64,000 bases of DNA from Pomphorhynchus laevis (GCA_012934845.2 WNNJ02001895.1:21745-85744), one strand, 5' to 3'; counted from the first letter of the stretch, positions 46,242 to 58,082 are shown. Notes: generated by a model from the letters alone, not told the origin. A program made the numbers and translations.

Positions 46242-46735
46242 GTAAGTTGGATAACATTACTTTAAAATTAAATTAAATTACGATATTCGCAGGACTATTA
46301 AATGTTGTCTACACTGACGGATGCTGCATTAATAACGGCAAAAATGGTGCAGTATCTGGCATAGGTGTGTACTGGCACGAGGGAAGCAGTTTTAATGTGA
46401 GTGAAAGGCTTCCAGGCAAGCAGACGAATAATCGTGCTGAAATTCATGCTGCAATACGTGCTCTCGAACAGTGTATTTCTTTAAACAAGTCTAGTATTAC
46501 CATAAGGACGGATAGTCAATTCATGATCGATTGTATGACTAAATGGATCGGAAAATGGAAAAGCAATGGATGGCGATTATCAACGGGTGAACCTGTGAAG
46601 AACAGATCTGATCTGGAAGAACTTGATCGTCTTTGTTATCAGGTTGATGTAGCTTGGCAACATGTGCCTGGTCATAGTGGTGATTTCGGGAATGAAAAGG
46701 CCGATCAACTAGCGAGAGAAGGGGCACGACTTTGA
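46229..46735 (+). CDS. RNase H1-type ribonuclease, two exons, 151 aa
   Basis: Cleaves the RNA strand of RNA-DNA hybrids. Exons are 46229-46241 and 46293-46735; the 51-nt intron (GTAAGT..GCAG) splits codon 5. The protein is essentially the catalytic domain: YTDGCC (Asp13), NRAEIHAA (Glu54), RTDSQF (Asp78), the flexible His in PGHSG (His132) and GNEKADQLAREGA (Asp142), so the DEDD set is complete. Metazoan RNase H1 usually also has an N-terminal hybrid-binding domain and often a mitochondrial signal; neither is encoded in the two exons I can assign. The frame upstream of the ATG is open back to a TTTTCAG site and would read RLASKSRFFIIS, so an unseen upstream exon may supply a longer N-terminus. 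Poly(A) signals AATAAA occur at 46826 and 46849. The specific residues argue for a cellular type I enzyme, not a retroelement RNase H. Confidence 0.93.
46293..46735 (+). CDS. RNase H1-type gene exon 2
   Basis: Acceptor ATTCGCAG; encodes the whole catalytic domain and the TGA stop. Confidence 0.95.
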
Positions 46736-46930
46736 GAATTATTAATGCAACATTTAGCATTTGAACAATTTATGCTCAGTTATTGCGCATCAATTACAAG
46801 TTGTAATTTTGCTATTTTTTTAAGTAATAAATATTTTCTGTCTAAACGAATAAAATATTTACCCGAAAGGAGTTCCATAATTTTCAATACAGGAAATTCA
46901 ATCACTTCTGTCATTGAATCAATTTATTTC

Positions 46931-47028
46931 TAATTATGCGTAACCCGATACTGATGGAATCGCGAATGTTCAAAAGAAATTCAATGCTAATTATGCGTAA
47001 CCCGATACTGATGGAATTGCGAATCTTC
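46931..47028. repeat. 41-bp direct repeat, period 57
   Basis: TAATTATGCGTAACCCGATA begins at 46931 and again at 46988; the 41-bp units differ at two positions. Lies downstream of the RNase H1 gene. Confidence 0.85.
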
Positions 47029-47196
47029 AGTTTTTGAAAACCGCATACGACATTGAGTGAAAAAACTTGATTTGATTTATAGAGCCAAAATAAGTGTTTG
47101 TGATCTTCTATTCGAATATCAATTTTGCATCGACGATGTTGTCAAAATTTTCTATAAAAAATGCAGATAAGGAGGACTTTGCAATACGAACATGAG

Positions 47197-47512
47197 CAAA
47201 ACGACGTTACGTCGTTGCTTAAATCTTAAATTTGTTAAGATGTGACTGATTAATTGACTGAAAATTTAAAGGAACGTAACAGAAAATTGACCAAAATCAA
47301 AACATTTATTTTCTTGATTAAGAAAGATTTTAAAAGCCATTTTTATACAAAACAATTTGTTATTATTTAATTATGTTTTAATTATGTTTCAAATAAATGT
47401 TTTGATTTTGGTCAATTTTCTGTTACGTTCTTTTAAATCTATAATCAATAAATCAGTCACATCTCGACAAATTCAAGATTTAAGCATCGACGTAGAATGT
47501 TGTTTTGCTAAA
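47197..47512. repeat. Palindrome, arms about 115 bp, diverged
   Basis: The left arm (about 47197-47313) and right arm (about 47393-47512) are reverse complements at roughly 85 percent: AGAAAATTGACCAAAATC on the left against GATTTTGGTCAATTTTCT on the right. The AT-rich loop is about 80 nt. It resembles a foldback element or MITE; no coding frame. Confidence 0.8.
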
Positions 47513-47568
47513 CGTTAACAATTATATTTAATTTATTATTACATTAAATATGAATTAACTTGTATGAT

Positions 47569-47881
47569 GTGGCAGCCACGAAAGAATCGACAAAACGATA
47601 CCAGATACCGTTTCGTCATTATTTTGACTCATCAGTGCCAGATACCTCTTACTACTGGATGCAGAGGAGGACCGGCAGGCGGCACGAGTATGTCAAAAGA
47701 TACATAGAGCATGTGCTTAGTTTGCTAGAAATTTTCTAGCTCTAAGTACCTTTTGACATACTCGTGCCGTCTGCCGGTCCTCCTCTGCATCCAGTAGTGG
47801 GAGGTATCTGGCACTGATGAGTCAAAATAATGACGAAACGGTACCCGGTATCGGTTTGTCGATTCTTTCGTGGCTGCCATG
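47569..47881. repeat. Long palindrome with coding-like arms
   Basis: Arms 47569-47709 and 47741-47881 are inverted copies about 94 percent identical, joined by a loop of about 31 nt that itself contains the palindrome CTAGAAATTTTCTAG. Each arm, read towards the loop, is open and encodes nearly the same peptide (VPDTSHYWMQRRTGRRHEYV on the right arm) ending in a stop inside the loop. I do not recognise the peptide. The right-arm frame has an ATG-led form at 47725-47913. Confidence 0.85.
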
Positions 47882-48130
47882 AAATTAAGCCCATGCTGCC
47901 ACCTGGGCTTCATTTCTACCCGAATAATATTTATTCGTCTAAGTTAAACGATAAAAGATGCAATTATTAAAGAGTATGAATAATAAAATAATTGGTTTAT
48001 ACTATTGAAAAAAATAGTACATTGAGAACTAGCTATGAAAATGAAAATTTGCATCATAAATAGATGACATAATAAGCATCAACAGCTACAAAGAAATACT
48101 AACTGGCTGAAAGAAAACCAAGTAAGCCAT

Positions 48131-48218
48131 TTAGAAAACGTTAACAATTCTAAATCCATTCAAAGGCGCAAACTGATTATTTCCTATTTTGATCATGTTC
48201 TTCAATTCAGCAGAGCAG
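48131..48218 (-). CDS. Unidentified minus-strand gene, last exon
   Basis: Acceptor TTGTTTAG; encodes CSAELKNMIKIGNNQFAPLN and GFRIVNVF, then TAA. Confidence 0.72.
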
Positions 48219-51200
48219 CTAAACAACAACGAGATAATAAACGATTGCTAATATTTTCATAAAATACTTACACGTCTTGTACACGTTTTGCTCGCACAAG
48301 CGACAACATCTTATACATCCGGAGTGGTGTTGTATGGAGAGCGTTTAATAATAACTCGATTTGTTGATGGCTAAATGTCGTCAATAAATGACTGCAAATG
48401 CTATCATTTTATTACAAAAACATCACATTTATGTATGAAATTTAAGTGATTTAAATATATATTTAAATTATTTATTAATTTTAATTATTTATATAAAAAC
48501 AATCTTTCATTAGTTAGTATTTAACTTGTCATTTTCCAGATCATCTCATTGTAAAAACACAGAAATGAAAATTAAAAGTATAAAATCTGCGTAGCAACAT
48601 ATTATTTATATATATTGATTTTTGAAATAACGTTGAAAACTATTATTTTTTTAAATATACTGGAATTTAAACCAATATTTTAAAGCATATTTGCACTTTA
48701 CTAAATATGCTGCTAAAAATAGTACGTTCTATATAAAGTTAATAAAAGTGTGATAATAATGTAAGTAAAATTGTTTCATAGTAATTTAAATATGTTATTT
48801 TGTTAATATTGCATTCTTAATTATCATAGTAGGAATACATTTGGCAACCCATTTACACTATTTAGAAATATGCTAATGGTTAAAATGTTTTTAACCTTAC
48901 GTGGTACTTTTAATAACAGAGCAATTTATAATTGACAGCATTCTAGCTGGGGTAGAAATTTCTAAAAATACTTAGTTTCTAATCTATTTATCAAATTATT
49001 GCAGCTTTTTATCAAACCATTACCTGTGTTTCTAATTTACATAAAAATTTTAAATATACTGGAATTAACGACAGTGTTTATTGTTAGCAGCTTAAAGCAT
49101 ATGAAAACTGATTTTAACAAGTTGAATTCTCAAAATGAATTCTAAAAATGTTCAAACAGTAGCTTTTGAACATTCATTAAATTCGATGGGATTGTCTGCC
49201 TTGTGGGTTTTTTGAAACAATGTAAATAAACTTTATTACGTACATTGCTTTGTAGGAATGATTCAAAATCACTTTTTCCCTCTTCCATAATCTTGTTTGA
49301 TGTTGGTTTCAGATATTATTTTGTAAATAAATTCAAAATAGTGTTTTGAATTTATTAGACGCTCAAAAAACATTTAATGCATCAATATATTTCTGTAAAT
49401 CTAAAATGAATTTTAAGCAATTGTTTAAATCAGGAATGGGCAAGCTTAGACACTTGGCAGGCCACATATTAATTATATATTAATTATAACTAATTAAACT
49501 TAATCTACAGGTATCAAAGCTGAGTGCCCGCGGTTGCACATATTTGGTTTAAGTTATGCGCGTTAAATTAATGATTAAATAATTATTAAATAAAAAAATC
49601 ACATTTACTACATACCGCCAGCAAAAGCTGTTCAATTCCCCGTCATCATTTGTATCCTTAATTGACGTTTCTGGAGCAAACATGTACTCTCCTCCAATAA
49701 CAAATGCATCAAGCAAATAATTAACTCTAGTTTTCACAAAGCCTTTTTCCTAAAATCATTATTTAAAACGAAAGATGAATAAAACAAGAATAGGCACAAC
49801 ATTTGGTATGCAAAATTATATCAGATATGAACAAAATTATTAAAAAATACAATAATGAAATTTTATACAAATTGAAATTATAAACACGTTTTCGAACAAT
49901 TAATATTTTTAAATTAATTCGTTTATTTATGCAAACGAATTATCATCTAGATAATTGAACAAATTAACTTATAGATAATTACACGAACTATCTTAAGGAT
50001 AAACGAATTATTCAATTATTTTCTGGATTTTGTCATGCTTGCATACATTCTAGATAGAAAAACATTTATATAAGAAATTTTATATTTTATAAAAGAATAA
50101 ATTTATAAAATATATATAAAATAATAAAGTTTTTTATTATATTAGAATAATACATTTATTTAGTTATCTTAGATTATAATGAGTTTATAATATATAAATA
50201 AATTAAAAAAATATTTAAATAAATTTAAACTATAAAACGAATTTTTTATAGAAAATATTTACGGATGAATAATAAAAAATATACTCCGTATTAGAAAATA
50301 TACTTCTATGTGGATAAAAGCATCTATCCACATATATGCATGCATAAATGCATACCTATTATTTGCTTGTGTTAATAAATTCATATCAAAACTAATTTTA
50401 TTATTTTATACCTATGCTTCGATTATTTTTAAAATCTTTGAACTCTTCCGTGTCTAAATTGTCGGCCATTACAATTTCATCATTCGAATTTATTCAAATC
50501 AAATGTGATAAATAGTTGTTGGTTTATATTTTGTTTAAATTAAAATCATTTAACTTGATAGGCTTAATAGATATCTATAAAATAGATATCAACTTTGTAA
50601 TCTTCTAATTCTTCCGTGTTTAAATGATCGTTCATCCCAATTTCAGCATTCGACTTTATTCAAATCAAATGTGATAAGTAGTATTTCGGTTAGTATGTTT
50701 AGTGTAATTATGGAGTCTTATGACATTAAACAATTTTCAGCTAAAATCGTTGGCACTTTTTCAACAGACACGACGACATTTCTGCAGCTTACAGAAAAAC
50801 TGATCGCGTATAGTCATGCTAGATAAGCTCTTTACAAAAGAGCCACCAGCATTTGGTGAGATTAGAAGTCTATTTAGATTCATTCGCTAAATAAGAAATA
50901 TGCGATCACATAAATTTGTAGAAAGACTGTCACATCAAAAATATTTGTTTAAATTATGTATAAAGAATACAGACACACGATTTGCCGATGACAAATAACA
51001 TAAATGTTAATCGTAAGAGGACGTTAGCAGACTGTATGTTAATTTAATAAAGCAATGCATATATCAATTAAAAATCTTGATCCTGATATTCTGCATTGTA
51101 AATAGGTTGAAGTATAGAGGAACTCTGGTATGACAATTATGCCATAAACTTATGCTTTGATTATTTTTATAATCTTTGAATTCTTCCGTGTCTAAATGAT

Positions 51201-52273
51201 CGTTCATCACAATTTCAACATTCGACTTTATTCAAATCAAATGTGATAAATAGTTTTCGCTTAGTATTATGCTTAAATTAAAATCATTTAACTTGATAGG
51301 CTTAATAGATATCAATAAAATAGATATCAACTTTGTAATCTTTGAATTCTTCCTTTCTAAATGATCGTCCATCATAATTTCAGCGACTTTATTCAAATGT
51401 GATAAATAGTTTTCGGTTAGTATTATGCTTAAATTAAAATCATTTAACTTGATAGGATTTATTGAAATCAACGAAATAGATATCAACTTGATAGATATCA
51501 ACGAAAAATCACGATCATGATATTTTGCATTGTAACTAGGTAGCAGTAACGATGGAGATATCACTAAACTTGGGAATATTGATAGTTTATATCACAATGT
51601 ATATGCCGCTACTAACTGTCAGTTTGTTCAAAGTAGTTATATAATAAAGTTTGTAATGTTTCACATATGAGGATACAAAATAGAAACGATATTTCGTACA
51701 AAGATGTGCCAGATCAGCAATGTCATTATAAAATCATATACCATTTTTCATATGTAATTATAAATTCATACATATTTTTCGAAACAAATAGCGAACTTAC
51801 CGTTCTCTCCACTTGAGTTACATTTTCAGTCAGCAACAGTGTTTTACGGGGTAATATAATATCAGTTAGAAACTTCTTATGATAAACATGAGCTTGTGAC
51901 TAAACAAAATTATTAAAAATCGTATTGGAAACAATGTTCTATCTTCTACATAGAAAAGATCTTTTAAGTCATGCGGGTATTGTTCCAGATCAAATCTGTA
52001 AATCCAATTATGCTAAAGAAAACAACCATAAAAACTAGAAACTGATAAATTTATTACCCCACAGCCAATAATTAATTCAAGATTACCCAGAGAAGCAATA
52101 AATCTAGAGTTTGGTGACGACCCTGCTATAGCATTGTCACCACTGATTGGCGAAATGTATACGGGAGACCTTTCGAAGAACCTGGAACCTAGCATATCCT
52201 GTACTTCGTAACAAAATGAACGAAGATCAACAGGCTTCGATTGAACGAATGACACTCGAATGTGATCAGGAAT
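48131..52273 (-). CDS. Unidentified conserved-looking gene, five 3' exons
   Basis: Assembled on the minus strand from splice sites and phase: 52058-52273, 51801-51899, 49616-49749, 48272-48391 and 48131-48218 (stop TAA at 48131-48133). Together they give 218 residues. All internal junctions are GT..AG, the phases (0,0,2,2) agree across four introns and no stop intervenes, which is strong support for a real gene. Stretches include FFERSPVYISPISGDNAIAG, PRKTLLLTENVTQVERT, YLLDAFVIGGEYMFAPETS and MYKMLSLVRAKRVQDV. I do not recognise the family. The composition is that of a soluble globular protein, with no signal peptide, membrane segment or zinc finger. The 5' end is missing: exon 52058-52273 opens at a CTAG acceptor and an 18-nt microexon (52342-52359) could precede it. 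An AATAAA lies at 47935-47930. Confidence 0.75.
48272..48391 (-). CDS. Unidentified minus-strand gene, fourth assigned exon
   Basis: Acceptor TTTGCAG, donor GTAAGT; encodes HLLTTFSHQQIELLLNALHT and onward. The downstream intron is 53 nt. Confidence 0.72.
49616..49749 (-). CDS. Unidentified minus-strand gene, third assigned exon
   Basis: Acceptor GATTTTAG, donor GTATGT; encodes EKGFVKTRVNYLLDAFVIGG and onward to NSFCW. Confidence 0.75.
50412..51480. repeat. AT-rich repeat, unit about 180 bp, two pairs
   Basis: In the large intron of the minus-strand gene. Units start near 50430, 50600, 51170 and 51335 and share CTTCCGTGT, TTATTCAAATCAAATGTGAT and AAATCATTTAACTTGATAGG. A small palindrome around AATAGATATC recurs in each unit. 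The pairs are separated by about 450 bp of unrelated sequence. Confidence 0.8.
51801..51899 (-). CDS. Unidentified minus-strand gene, second assigned exon
   Basis: Acceptor TTTGTTTAG, donor GTAAGT; exactly 33 codons, SQAHVYHKKFLTDII onward to VERT. Confidence 0.75.
52058..52273 (-). CDS. Unidentified minus-strand gene, first assigned exon
   Basis: Acceptor AAATCTAG, donor GTAATA; 72 codons from IPDHIRVSFVQSKPVDLRSF to LELIIGCG. The acceptor choice is the least certain of the set. Confidence 0.65.
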
Positions 52274-52539
52274 CTAGATTTAAAATGGCTTATTTGGAAT
52301 TGTCGTATATTATTGATATTTGTATAAATTAAAGTTTTTACCCGAGATTTATGGTGAGCCTGAAAGTTATTAATCTTAATATGCAAAAGCTGTAATATTT
52401 TTAATGTATATATATTAATATTAATTCAAATATATTAATATTTATATTTTTAATATATATAAAAAATTTATATATATTTATTTATATATATCTTTATAAT
52501 TTCATCCTTTTATATATAAATGTCGTTTCTTTAAATTTA

Positions 52540-54290
52540 TAATCGATTATAGTCTTTTCATAGTTTTTGTGAAGTTTATGTAAAAATAGTTTGTTTTGAT
52601 CTTAAATAGTTTTAAGTTTTCTTCCGTGTTCAATTATATTTAATAATTGTTTGAATGATAAAACAGTAATAGAAATTATTCTAATTACTATATAATAATT
52701 ATATTGTATAGTTATAGTTTTTTATAGGTTCTATAATTCTTTTGAAGTTGTTGTCTTTTTATATAATTTATAAAAAATAATTAACTTTTATCTTGAATAG
52801 TTTTAAGTTTTCTTCCGTGTTCAATTATATTTAATAATTGTTTGAATGATAAAATAGTAATAGAAATTATTCTAATTGCAATGTAATAATTATTTATTTG
52901 TATAGTTTTTTATAGTTTTTATAATTCTTGAATTTGAATATTACGTGGATAGTAGCAACCAATTGTAAAAATTTAATATTATAATATGTTTATTTAGAAA
53001 ATAAAGTAAGCATTTTTCAATATCTTTTTACTTCATTTTAAATTTTAGAATTATGTAACGATGACATTTGTGGGGATTCAAATGGCAAGGAATTTTAAAT
53101 GCACAAATGAAAATTTAGAATAACTAATTTTGATTCAATTATTTTAATTAATTGTTTAAATGATAATTATTGAATATAATTATTATAATATAATTAATAA
53201 TTAAATTATTAATATTTATATTTTGTTGTTGTATTTGTTACTTGGTCGAATAGTAAACGTCTTTGACTAAAGTAGATTATTTTTTATTATAATTTTACTA
53301 GAGTATTTTGGTGTACATTCTTGCTGTTAATGTGATAAGTCACTTTAAATTAATGATTGTACAAATCTAAAAAGTGTATTTATATGAAGATCTTTTCATT
53401 TTGTTAATAACATGGTGTTTTTTCTACGATTTTAGTACGCTTTATACAAATCTAGACTTAGCAGACATTAAAGATGAATTAGAAAAATTAATTAATCTTA
53501 TATTCAGTAAATTATATTTTATATTATAATAACTGTGACGCCCATCTAACAAAAATTAAACCATTAAGTAAATATAAATATATGGATAAAATTGAATTAA
53601 TAGAATCCTTAAATATTTTGATATAATATAGTTTTAAGTAGTTTAATATAATAATATAGTTTTAATATATAGTATAGTTTTAATATATAATATAGTTTTA
53701 AAAATATAGTTATAATATAGTTTAAACTATATTATATTTTGATATAATATAGTTTTATAATATAGTTCTTAAATAGTTTTAAGTTTTCATCCATTTTCAG
53801 TTATTTTAATTAATTGTTTAAATGATAAAACAGTAATAGAAATTATTCTAATTACAATATAACAATTATATTGTATAGTTATAGTTTTTTATAGGTTCTA
53901 TAATTCTTTTTAAGTTTTTGTCTTTTTATAAAAAATAGTTAACTTTTATCTCAAATAGTTTTAAGTTTTCTTCCTCAATTATTTTAATTAATTGTTTAAA
54001 TGATAAAACAGTAATAGAAATTATTCGAATTACAATATAATAATTATATTAAGAAGAAAAGGTTTTTTAAGTGGCAAATGTGACTATTAGTCACTTACAA
54101 GCCTATAAAAATGAAAAAAATGTTTTTTTTTTTATAAATTAGGATAAAATTTATGTATTTGTGTAGTTTTTTATAGGTTCTATAATTCTTTTGAAGTTTT
54201 TGTCTGTTCATATAATTTATAAAAAATAGTTTACTGTTATCTCAAATAGTTTCAAGTTTCCCCTTGCATTCAATTATTGTTTTTACATTG
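52540..54290. repeat. Cluster of AT-rich repeats, unit about 190 bp
   Basis: Blocks with AATAGTTTTAAGTTTTC, AATTGTTTRAATGATAAAAC and TTTTTTATAGGTTCTATAAT recur near 52600, 52795, 53775, 53950 and 54165. Between about 53565 and 53760 there is a TATAGTTTTAATATA-type simple stretch. Confidence 0.75.
54055..54105 (-). mobile_element. Solo LINE-type 3' tail
   Basis: Only the tail module is present, on the minus strand: AGGCTTGTAA, a perfect hairpin GTGAC-TAATA-GTCAC (54080-54094), then ATTTGCCACTT. It sits inside the AT-rich repeat cluster and is followed by an A-rich run. It looks like an extremely 5'-truncated insertion. Confidence 0.65.
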
Positions 54291-56663
54291 CTTTTGTTCA
54301 AATTTTGTAACCATGTCTCCTGTGTGTTGCTTTCATATATGCTATATAATCTATATATCTGCTCTAATCTTTTAGTCTAATTTTTTCATAATATTCAGTC
54401 GCATAAAGACTAATAGTATTTTGTTCAACTATGGAAATTAAAAATTATTTGCATAAGCACATTACTTAAGTTCTAAGTGTCTCATCTGGTATTTTTTATT
54501 TTTGATTTAACTTTTTTAATCATTTAAAGCGTTACACATTCAATTGGAATTGAATTGTATCTTAACCCTGCATGCATGCAACGTTTTGGCTCAATTAGTT
54601 TATAAATTTTACGTCTGAAGACAATTTAAATTTTCCATAATTTTCGACATAATCAAACATACGAAATCAGATGGAGATAAAAATGACGTAATCATTATTT
54701 TCAAATTATAATATTTAAATTACAATTATATCTTTGATAAATTTATAGTAACGAAGAAATAGAGTAAAAGGTTTTATTCCAAAAAGGTAACGACATTTCG
54801 ATAGTTTCTGTTATCAACTAAAAATTGCAATTTAAATTCCTAAATTTCGATAACAGAGGCGATCGAAATATTGTGACATTTTACGAATAAATCGTTTTTA
54901 CTCCCTTTTTTCGTTCTTTTAAATTTATAAAACTATAAAATAAATGAATATTTTTAATTATAATTGAATATTTTAATTATAATTGTAGAAATTATAATTA
55001 TACTTTTGATGTTAACATTTTAAAATTTTTGTTCTGCTAATTTTACTAGAAAATAAATTTTTAGGAATAAAAATTTCTAAAATTTTTTTAATTTTTTAAA
55101 ACGCTATTTTTGACAATGCCAACAGCACATATTTCAATGAAGATTTGATTCTAAATATTTGCCCGATAATAAATTTTATTTAAATAAATAGCTATTTAAT
55201 TTTTATGTGAAAATGTATAAAAATCGTAACTATTTACGTTTTGAAATTATTTTGGGCTCATTAACTTTAATAATTCGCCAATTTTTCCCTGTTGAAATTG
55301 AAATAAAATTGATTTATAATTGTTTTTTTAGCGAAAACAATAAAAAATTAAAAAGACTGTTAATAAAGGACAATGTGGTCATTACCAGTTTTTAATTTTA
55401 GTTTATTTTTAAGGCAAATTATATTATAGATTTATTTTCCAATTTTATCAGGAGGCAAAAATTTTCTGCACCGATAAATTTATTCATATTTTATAAATAT
55501 GGATTTGTGTAAAACTGCATTAACCGTATGTTGTTAATGTATTTGCAAGATTTAATGAAAAAACAAAATTTTCCTACATGTTATTGTAAATCACAATGGA
55601 AACGGAAGCAAAATAGTGTATCAAATAAAATCTGATTGAAATATTGTTCTATTAAACTGTTATGTTCCTTGAAATTGCAAATCAAAAGCAAATTAATAAT
55701 TAATTATAAAGTTATTAATAATTAAGAGTAAATATACTATCTAATCTATATCATAAATGAATTCAAATACAAATTCGGCATTTGCGGTTGAATTAATTTA
55801 TCAGACCGCAATGCTGTCCGTTACGAATTATGATATAAAATATCTAAAAATAAAATTGATGGCGAATAAATTACTTGAGGTTGTGAATGCAGACAAAGTT
55901 TATTTTTTGTGAATAAAATCAGAAATCCTTAAAAGCATATTAAAGGCTTATCTAGGGTTTAAAGCAATTACATGAAACAATTGGAAAAATGAATTTCATT
56001 AATTGATAATCATGAAAATCATTTATGATCAAAAATTGATCATAAATGAACCAAGTTTAAATAATAATTTAGGAAAATATCGTTATATTTTCATATAATA
56101 TGTATAATATTATATTATACATATAATATATCAATATTTTAATATTAATATATAATACGTTTTGTATATATATTTATATCACAATAAATTATTATTTGTG
56201 TATAATTTAGGAAGATACCTGCCATTTTCGAAGCAATAGGGATCTGTTATAATCTTGACTTTTAGAAACCAAATTTCTGTTTAATAAAAAAAGGCAAAAT
56301 CACATCAAACGAAATCTTTTAAAATACTTATTTTTAACAAATTTCTCAAATCTTTTCAGATGCCGAATTTGTCTCGCAGCCATTCTAAAGAAATTAAATA
56401 TTAGCTACACGACTGTTTGATTATATAATACTGACTTAATTATAAATAATAGTTCATATTAATTGTAATAATGAATTAAAACTAGTAATCACAGTTTAGA
56501 TAATTTTATCTCAAAATAACATCAATATAAAAAATAACTGATGTTATTTACAATATTAGAATTAGAATTAGTTATTACAATTTTAGATAATTTTTTTAAT
56601 ATTTATAAATATATTGATAAAAAATTTCCAAACCGCATGAGTTGCTATACGATTACCGTAGAT
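54291..56663. other. AT-rich region, nothing assigned
   Basis: No exon or RNA gene that I can support. Short open frames are AT-rich and without recognisable motifs. Confidence 0.5.
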
Positions 56664-57351
56664 CAGTGGTTCCCAACCACTGTCCCGCGGCACGTCAGTT
56701 TGCCGCAAAATGATTATTGGTGTACCATGAAGAAATTGCAAATGAAGGTTTTAAATAGTTGATAATGATCCCTTATTGATAAATAATTATTGGAGCTGGA
56801 TCAAAAATTAGGAAAATTTTATTTGATATTTCGCTAACCTCTGTTAGCATCTTCGGGAAATTAGTGGAGATTCTAACAGAGGTTAACAAACTTTTTGATT
56901 TAGAAGAGTTTAACTATTTTAAAACGAATCTATTTTCACTCTTTAATCTCAGTGTATTTAATAGTATGCACAAATCGATAATATTTATTACTATTTTTGT
57001 TTAAATAATATTTTAAATAGTTGATAATGACCCATTATTGATAAAGAATTATTGAAGCTGGATCAAATAAGAGTGGAAATTTTATTTGATATTTCGCTAA
57101 CCTCTGTTAGCATCTTCAGAAAATTACAATAATAATACACTGAAGATGCTAACAGAGGTTAGCGAAATATCAAATAAAATTTCCTTATTTCTTTTGATTC
57201 AGTTTCAATAATTCTATGAAGGGAAGTATTCATTTTGTAAATAAAATAATGTAAACGGAAGTAGAAAATATTCAGTTTTTGTGATGGGGTGCTCCAAAAA
57301 TTTTATGAGTTTAAAATGTGCCGCCATGTAAAACAGGTTGGGAACCAACTG
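56664..57351. mobile_element. Non-autonomous hAT-like DNA transposon
   Basis: Terminal inverted repeats CAGTGGTTCCCAACC (56664-56678) and GGTTGGGAACCAACTG (57336-57351), typical of hAT elements, with further homology inwards (CGGCAC). No transposase. The flanking 8-mers CCGTAGAT and CTATACAT agree at only five positions, so the target duplication is degraded or misplaced. Inside are two related foldbacks, one perfect (arms 57075-57118 and 57141-57184), in a block duplicated with a period of about 262 bp. Confidence 0.75.
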
Positions 57352-57872
57352 CTATACATTATAATATTACAATGATATAATATTACATTAAGATTATATT
57401 TATTTTTCGATTACACGAAAATGGTGAAGTTATGAAAAGATAGTACTTAAATAAAAATATAAAAACTCAATTTCAAATGTTACGAGATTAGGGATTAGAA
57501 TAATTTTAATAAATAATAAATATTCATTAATTTATAAAATTATTAATAATCAATAAAATTATTGAGATTAAATATTGGTTAACTGAATCAATTACTCTTA
57601 ATCAAAATCAGCGAAGATTGCGTATAGGTAGAATCTGCGAGCAGCAGTTTTGCGCCAGTTGTCAAACAATTTTCAGTGAGTCGATAGTTGAACGGATATG
57701 TCGAAAATCGTAATGTTCTAGTGTCAAAAGATATCCGTGGTATTTGTTTAGTCAATAAGTAATAGCGAATGTATGAAGCTTTTAAGCATGGTTGAGTAAG
57801 GCTATTACTTGGTATGAATTTGAGAATTGACCGATATCTCTATAAAGAACACTAACAAGAAAATAATTGTCA
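57352..57872. other. Spacer, nothing assigned
   Basis: AT-rich. An ATTTTCAG at about 57669-57676 could be a splice acceptor but no exon follows convincingly. Confidence 0.4.
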
Positions 57873-58026
57873 ATGCTAACGGTAAAGCTTTTCAATAATC
57901 TAGCAATGCTAACGGTAAAGCTTTTCATCTCGTACCTCCTCTTTCCTATTCCTCCCCCAATCTAAATAAATCTCAAACTTCTTTATTCTCTTCACGTACT
58001 TCTTACTCGACCTCCCCCGTATCACT

Positions 58027-58082
58027 GATTTTGATGGAAGGATGTAAATTATCTCAATAATTTACATCCTTCCATCAAAATC
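58027..58082. repeat. Snap-back palindrome inside LINE A6
   Basis: GATTTTGATGGAAGGATGTA and its reverse complement face each other across about 4 nt. Copy A1 has only one orientation of this sequence, so the inverted half was added in A6. Confidence 0.85.

Noticed and set aside
47725-47913. Right-arm ORF of the palindrome as a last exon of the minus-strand gene
   Set aside because: It lies beyond a clear in-frame stop (48131-48133) of the assembled gene, and the same peptide is encoded in the other arm, so it belongs to the palindrome.
57140-57175. CTGAAGA .. GAAAT in the foldback, also reminiscent of a hammerhead core
   Set aside because: An extra base separates the core from stem II and no cleavage site or outer stems can be drawn; the foldback of the hAT-like element explains the pairing.
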